Position numbers and translations under genes: made by a program. This document shows positions 6,805 to 9,866 of a stretch of 9,866 nt of DNA, piece after piece. The notes under the pieces were generated by a model. That model saw only the letters and a program-made list of their open reading frames with translations. It was not told the origin of the DNA and did no database searches. Source of the stretch: Sphingobacteriaceae bacterium (GTDB taxonomy: Bacteria > Bacteroidota > Bacteroidia > B-17B0 > Aurantibacillaceae); contig JAHEYE010000116.1 in the NCBI GenBank assembly GCA_023251695.1, positions 1-9,866 on the forward strand. Direction: 5' to 3'. The number at the start of each line of letters is the position of its first letter. Position 1 is the stretch's first letter.

Positions 6805-8499
6805 TTATTCTTTAATGGCTTTAAAGGTTTTACTCAAACCTTCAGGCGAAGTGAGCCTGATGAAATAAATTCCGGATGAATTTCCGGGATCTATTTCGAT
6901 TGAATTAAGGGCACGTAATTTTTTATTTTGCAATTCCTGTCCTATAACATTATAAACTGAAACTGTTAAGTTGGAATATGATCTTCCCAGCGAAATAACA
7001 AATTTGTCGGCCGAAGGATTCGGAAATAAAACAGCGGAACCAAAATCATCGTATTCTTTAATTCCAATACCTGCTATATTACACTCCGAAGCAATACGCG
7101 TCACAAAAATATCTTTTCTGTTTAATGAAGTATCACAAGCTGCCCCGAAACAAGCCGTATCCTGATAATAACCTGTAACAAACACGTTACATTCAGGATC
7201 TACAGCAATACCAGCCCCTCGGTCTTCCTTGTGTCCGCCACCCTGCATCACCCAGCTCCAAACTCCAGATGTGTCGATAGCTGCAACAAAAACCTGTACA
7301 CTATCCATTGGATTACAGATTGCGTTTATGGTGCCGAATTTTGCAGAACCTTTAATTTGTCCGGTGACATAAAGCAAATCTTTTTTGTTTGAAACAATTC
7401 TATTACCTCTATCAGAACCATTGCTCGAACCAGCTTTGCTCGCCCACACCCAATTTCCGTTCTTAGTTATTTTTGAAACAAAAATATCCCTTCCACCCGG
7501 ACCTCCATAATTATCTACAGTATCAGTACCAAACGCAACCACATCCCTGAATTCACCTGTTACATAAACATTTTGCTTGTCATCAACTGTTATTGAATTT
7601 CCCCTATCGCCTAAAGGTCCGCCTGCAGAGCGTGCCCATTTTTGATTTCCGGCACTATCGTATTTTAAAACAAAAACATCAAAATCACCGTTACTGGTAA
7701 GTGTGTTTGTATCGTAAGCCTTTATACCATAAAAACCACCTGTAAGGTAAACATTGGCGCTATCATCAATAGCAATTCTATTATCACGTTCACCATCAAT
7801 TCCATGAAAAGTTTTGATCCATTTAAAATTTCCTGATGGAGAAAGTTTTGCAACCCAGCCCAAAGAGTCCGTCATCGATACCGGAACATTATAAATACCA
7901 AAATCAGCCTGGGCCGTACTTGGCGAAACAAAACCTGTTACATAAAGATTTCCTGCCTTATCCGTTACAAGGTCGTAACCATGATCGTCAGAACCGGTAC
8001 CTGCACCAATTATCCATTGACAGTTACCGTTAAAATCAGTCTTAGCAATGAAAATATTATCGCCTGAGCCTGGAAAAACACTTGCTGATGGCACACATGA
8101 ACCAAAAGTATTCATTTTGTACCAACATGTGCCTGTTGTATAAACAAAACGATTAATCTTATCCACACAAATACCAAGTGCTCTTTCATCCCAACCACCA
8201 ATTCCTGTTGTTACCCATTGCCAATTTCCTGAATTATCAATTTTCGCTACAAAAGCCTCTTTACCAAAATTAGCGGTGGCGGTTATTGTACTGAACATTA
8301 CGTTACCCGATGATGAAGTATTGTAATAACCCGAAACGTATAAATTACCGTCATTATCAATATCGATATCAGTGCCTTTATCCGATTTATCTCCTCCTGC
8401 CGATGAAAACCATTGCCAGGTTTGAGAATGTGAAAGGTTGTGCATGCAATTGAATGAAAGAAACAACAAACACTTGTATATGACACGCTTTAAACCCAT
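6805..8499 (-). CDS. Secreted seven-repeat beta-propeller (SBBP-like) protein with T9SS sorting domain
   Basis: A 564-residue protein counted from ATG at 8499. The frame is open to another ATG at 8547, but starting at MGLKRVIYKCLLFLSF puts the basic residues just ahead of the hydrophobic core, as expected for a signal peptide, with cleavage near SHSQ (23-26). Seven repeats of 60-67 residues start at 28, 91, 158, 223, 284, 348 and 412 and end near 472. The pattern is GNhxWhxxxG then DxxGNhYVTGxF, FG, then D-hFVxKhD (h hydrophobic), the SBBP type predicted to form beta-propeller blades. Residues 490-564 are a T9SS type A sorting domain (FPNPS at 492, VSVYNVIGQEL at 513-523, SGIYFIRL at 542-549). 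It has no Ig-like insert, unlike the larger relative at 2217-4631, and its repeats lack DFDPG. Secretion and surface attachment are inferred from the sorting domain; the ligand is unknown. Confidence 0.88.
   Translation of the reverse strand: MGLKRVIYKCLLFLSFNCMHNLSHSQTWQWFSSAGGDKSDKGTDIDIDNDGNLYVSGYYNTSSSGNVMFSTITATANFGKEAFVAKIDNSGNWQWVTTGIGGWDERALGICVDKINRFVYTTGTCWYKMNTFGSCVPSASVFPGSGDNIFIAKTDFNGNCQWIIGAGTGSDDHGYDLVTDKAGNLYVTGFVSPSTAQADFGIYNVPVSMTDSLGWVAKLSPSGNFKWIKTFHGIDGERDNRIAIDDSANVYLTGGFYGIKAYDTNTLTSNGDFDVFVLKYDSAGNQKWARSAGGPLGDRGNSITVDDKQNVYVTGEFRDVVAFGTDTVDNYGGPGGRDIFVSKITKNGNWVWASKAGSSNGSDRGNRIVSNKKDLLYVTGQIKGSAKFGTINAICNPMDSVQVFVAAIDTSGVWSWVMQGGGHKEDRGAGIAVDPECNVFVTGYYQDTACFGAACDTSLNRKDIFVTRIASECNIAGIGIKEYDDFGSAVLFPNPSADKFVISLGRSYSNLTVSVYNVIGQELQNKKLRALNSIEIDPGNSSGIYFIRLTSPEGLSKTFKAIKE
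7084..8418 (-). repeat. Coding repeat region: seven diverged propeller units of about 180-200 bp
   Basis: This stretch encodes the seven GNhxW...NhYVTG...FVxK units of the protein at 6805-8499. Units are recognisable at protein level only. The later ones (about 223-472) keep the DRGN/DRG motif between the W strand and the YVTG strand. Confidence 0.8.
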
Positions 8500-8511
8500 T
8501 TGAAGCCAATA

Positions 8512-8519
8512 CAAATCTA
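8512..8519 (-). promoter_or_regulatory. Candidate -7 element for the propeller gene starting at 8499
   Basis: TAGATTTG on the minus strand fits TAnnTTTG exactly. The -33 partner is weak (TTTC at 21-base spacing, TTTG at 25), and the leader would be only a few bases long. It is therefore either a real promoter giving a near-leaderless message or a chance match. Confidence 0.3.
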
Positions 8520-8574
8520 ATAAAAAGAAACCTAAACCATGAAACAAATAGTTTAGATTTTCAATGGATGTTAA

Positions 8575-8605
8575 ACTGATTGAATGACCACTTTGACTGA
8601 TTGAA
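8575..8605. repeat. Direct repeat ACTGATTGAA, two copies 21 bp apart, in the divergent intergenic region
   Basis: ACTGATTGAA occurs at 8575-8584 and 8596-8605, 21 bases from start to start, which is two helical turns. This places both copies on the same DNA face. The pair lies between the propeller gene (start 8499, minus) and the secreted protein gene (start 8657, plus), so it could serve either. Tandem direct sites at about this spacing are known for response regulators such as LytTR and OmpR types; the identity of any binder here is unknown. Confidence 0.4.
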
Positions 8606-8656
8606 CGGACTATCTAAATGCGTTTATAATTATTATTTTTATTGGAAATTATCTTC

Positions 8657-9866
8657 ATGAATAAATCTTTACTTACGTGCACGGCATTATTGGTTTTAAG
8701 CTTCAATGAGGCTTTTTCTCAAACTAATTTATTATTAAACGACTCCTTAATCGGATTTGATGAAAAAACATTGATTGATGAGGCTCCTTATAAAGGGATT
8801 ACAACCGAAGAAATGTCGTTTTACATTGCAGCCCACCGACGCGATTTCATAAAACAGAAATACCATTTAAAAATAGCAAACGCGCCGGAGTTTGATTATT
8901 CCCAATTATCTAAAACAAGTGCTGCGGCTTGCGTTAACGAAGATTTTGAAGAAGGAAGTTTAACAAGTCCTGTACCGGGAACTATCAATATTGTTTCAAC
9001 CAATGCGATTAATGGTTGGACCGCCTGGGGTGCCACAAACTCAAGCGGCGGAACAAACGGTAATTGTACAAATCCTTATACCTTTGGAGCTCCTAATCCT
9101 ATTCAATTAATAGCACCCGGACCGGGAGGTTTAATTGATGGCTTAATAGGTTCAGGATATAAAATCCATTCTGTATTCGGTAATAATTTAAATACTGCCG
9201 CAACAGCGCAAAATGGTTTTAATTGCTATGGCGACTGGTTTGCAAAAATTAATAGCCAGGTAAATGGTTCCAGCGTGAATCGTTTAACAAAGACCATTAA
9301 TGTAACTCCGGCGAATGTATACTTCAATTTTGCCGTATTGGTTGTGATGGAAGGATCACATGGTTGTTGTGATGGCGGCTCCGTATCTATTATTTTCAGA
9401 GACTGTTTAGGAAACTTATTAGCAACAGCTCAGCAATACAGTATAGCGGGTACGCCTTCATGTGCAACTTCCAGCTCAATTACTATTTTAACTTCAACAG
9501 TAAGTCCAACTTGGAAATATAGTACCTGGAGTAATTCTTCCATCGACCTTACACCCTGGATGGGACAATGCGTAGTGGCCCAATTTACGGCCTATGATTG
9601 TACCTATACCGGTCACGCAGGTTATGCTTATGTGGATGCGCAATGTGCACCTGTAGTTGTAAACGGGGTTAATACAATAATTAATCACGCCATTTATAAA
9701 TTATACCCTAATCCCAATGCAGGCAACTTTAGTATTGAAATTGGTAAAGAAGTTGTAAATGGTGAATTTGAATTAAGAAATATGCTCGGACAACTTGTAA
9801 ACCGGCAAAATGTAAAACAAGGAAACAACTTTATAAAAACTGAAAACCTTCCAAAAGGTATTTACA
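8657..9866 (+). CDS. Secreted jelly-roll-like protein with T9SS sorting domain, 3' end cut by window
   Basis: The frame is open for 403 codons from ATG at 8657 to the right edge, without a stop. Residues 1-21 are a signal peptide (MNKSLLTCTALLVLSF, cleavage near FSQ). Residues 45-75 form a charged propeptide-like stretch (ITTEEMSFYIAAHRRDFIKQ). A beta-rich domain with many cysteines runs from CVNEDFEEGS (92-101) to about 330, ending GHAGYAYVDAQC (319-330). This start and end are typical of the jelly-roll (MAM-like) domains in Bacteroidota surface proteins, which often bind carbohydrate or other ligands; that role is an inference. HGCCDGG lies at 235-241. From LYPNPNAGNF (349-358) a T9SS type A sorting domain begins (FELRNMLGQLV at 371-381, LPKGIY at 398-403) and is cut roughly 15-20 residues before its expected end. 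The gene is divergent from the propeller gene, with 157 bases between the starts. Confidence 0.88.
   Translation, partial: MNKSLLTCTALLVLSFNEAFSQTNLLLNDSLIGFDEKTLIDEAPYKGITTEEMSFYIAAHRRDFIKQKYHLKIANAPEFDYSQLSKTSAAACVNEDFEEGSLTSPVPGTINIVSTNAINGWTAWGATNSSGGTNGNCTNPYTFGAPNPIQLIAPGPGGLIDGLIGSGYKIHSVFGNNLNTAATAQNGFNCYGDWFAKINSQVNGSSVNRLTKTINVTPANVYFNFAVLVVMEGSHGCCDGGSVSIIFRDCLGNLLATAQQYSIAGTPSCATSSSITILTSTVSPTWKYSTWSNSSIDLTPWMGQCVVAQFTAYDCTYTGHAGYAYVDAQCAPVVVNGVNTIINHAIYKLYPNPNAGNFSIEIGKEVVNGEFELRNMLGQLVNRQNVKQGNNFIKTENLPKGIY

Noticed and set aside
8500..8547. Upstream extension of the smaller propeller protein to an ATG at 8547
   Set aside because: It adds a second hydrophobic stretch (GFFLLDLYWL) ahead of the basic n-region and overlaps the best -7 promoter box. 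It cannot be fully excluded, but the start at 8499 is the better signal peptide.
9494..9688. 64-residue minus-strand open frame inside the right-hand secreted protein gene
   Set aside because: It is the antisense shadow of a continuous 403-codon frame that has a signal peptide and T9SS sorting domain.

Overview
The window looks like part of a Bacteroidota chromosome (Flavobacteriia/Sphingobacteriia/Cytophagia-like; I cannot place it more finely). The grounds are: AT-rich DNA with A-rich leaders and no Shine-Dalgarno sequences before the start codons; a -7 promoter element of the TAnnTTTG type; three large secreted proteins that end in, or run into, the YPNP-type C-terminal sorting domain of the type IX secretion system (T9SS), which is essentially confined to this phylum; and a single-chain alpha/beta E1 dehydrogenase of a kind common in it.

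Layout, left to right. The 3' part of the SRP RNA gene (ffs) enters from the left edge. Only five bases after its terminal U-run starts a small exported PepSY-like protein (96-704, +). A transaldolase of the short TalC/MipB type follows (892-1539, +). A symmetric A-run/T-run hairpin at 1561-1593 separates it from the convergent gene of an exported YceI-family protein (1610-2164, -). Three more genes lie upstream of yceI on the minus strand, in transcription order: a secreted seven-repeat propeller protein (6805-8499), the fused 2-oxo-acid dehydrogenase E1 (4733-6736), and a second, larger secreted seven-repeat propeller protein with Ig-like domains (2217-4631). Finally a divergent plus-strand gene (8657 to beyond the right edge) encodes a secreted jelly-roll-like protein that is cut off inside its own T9SS sorting domain.

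Functionally this is a mix of housekeeping genes (SRP RNA, pentose-phosphate pathway, branched-chain or pyruvate-type oxo-acid oxidation) and envelope or surface genes. There are no mobile elements, tRNAs, CRISPR arrays, integrases or defence genes, and I see no new multi-gene system. The parts that deserve a second look are regulatory or architectural: a 26-bp near-palindrome between yceI and its upstream neighbour, a 20-bp near-palindrome ahead of the E1 gene, a repeated TCAGT/CATTCA motif upstream of both propeller genes, the direct butting of a protein gene onto ffs, and two non-identical seven-repeat T9SS propellers flanking one metabolic gene. No gene-free stretch exceeds 300 bases.
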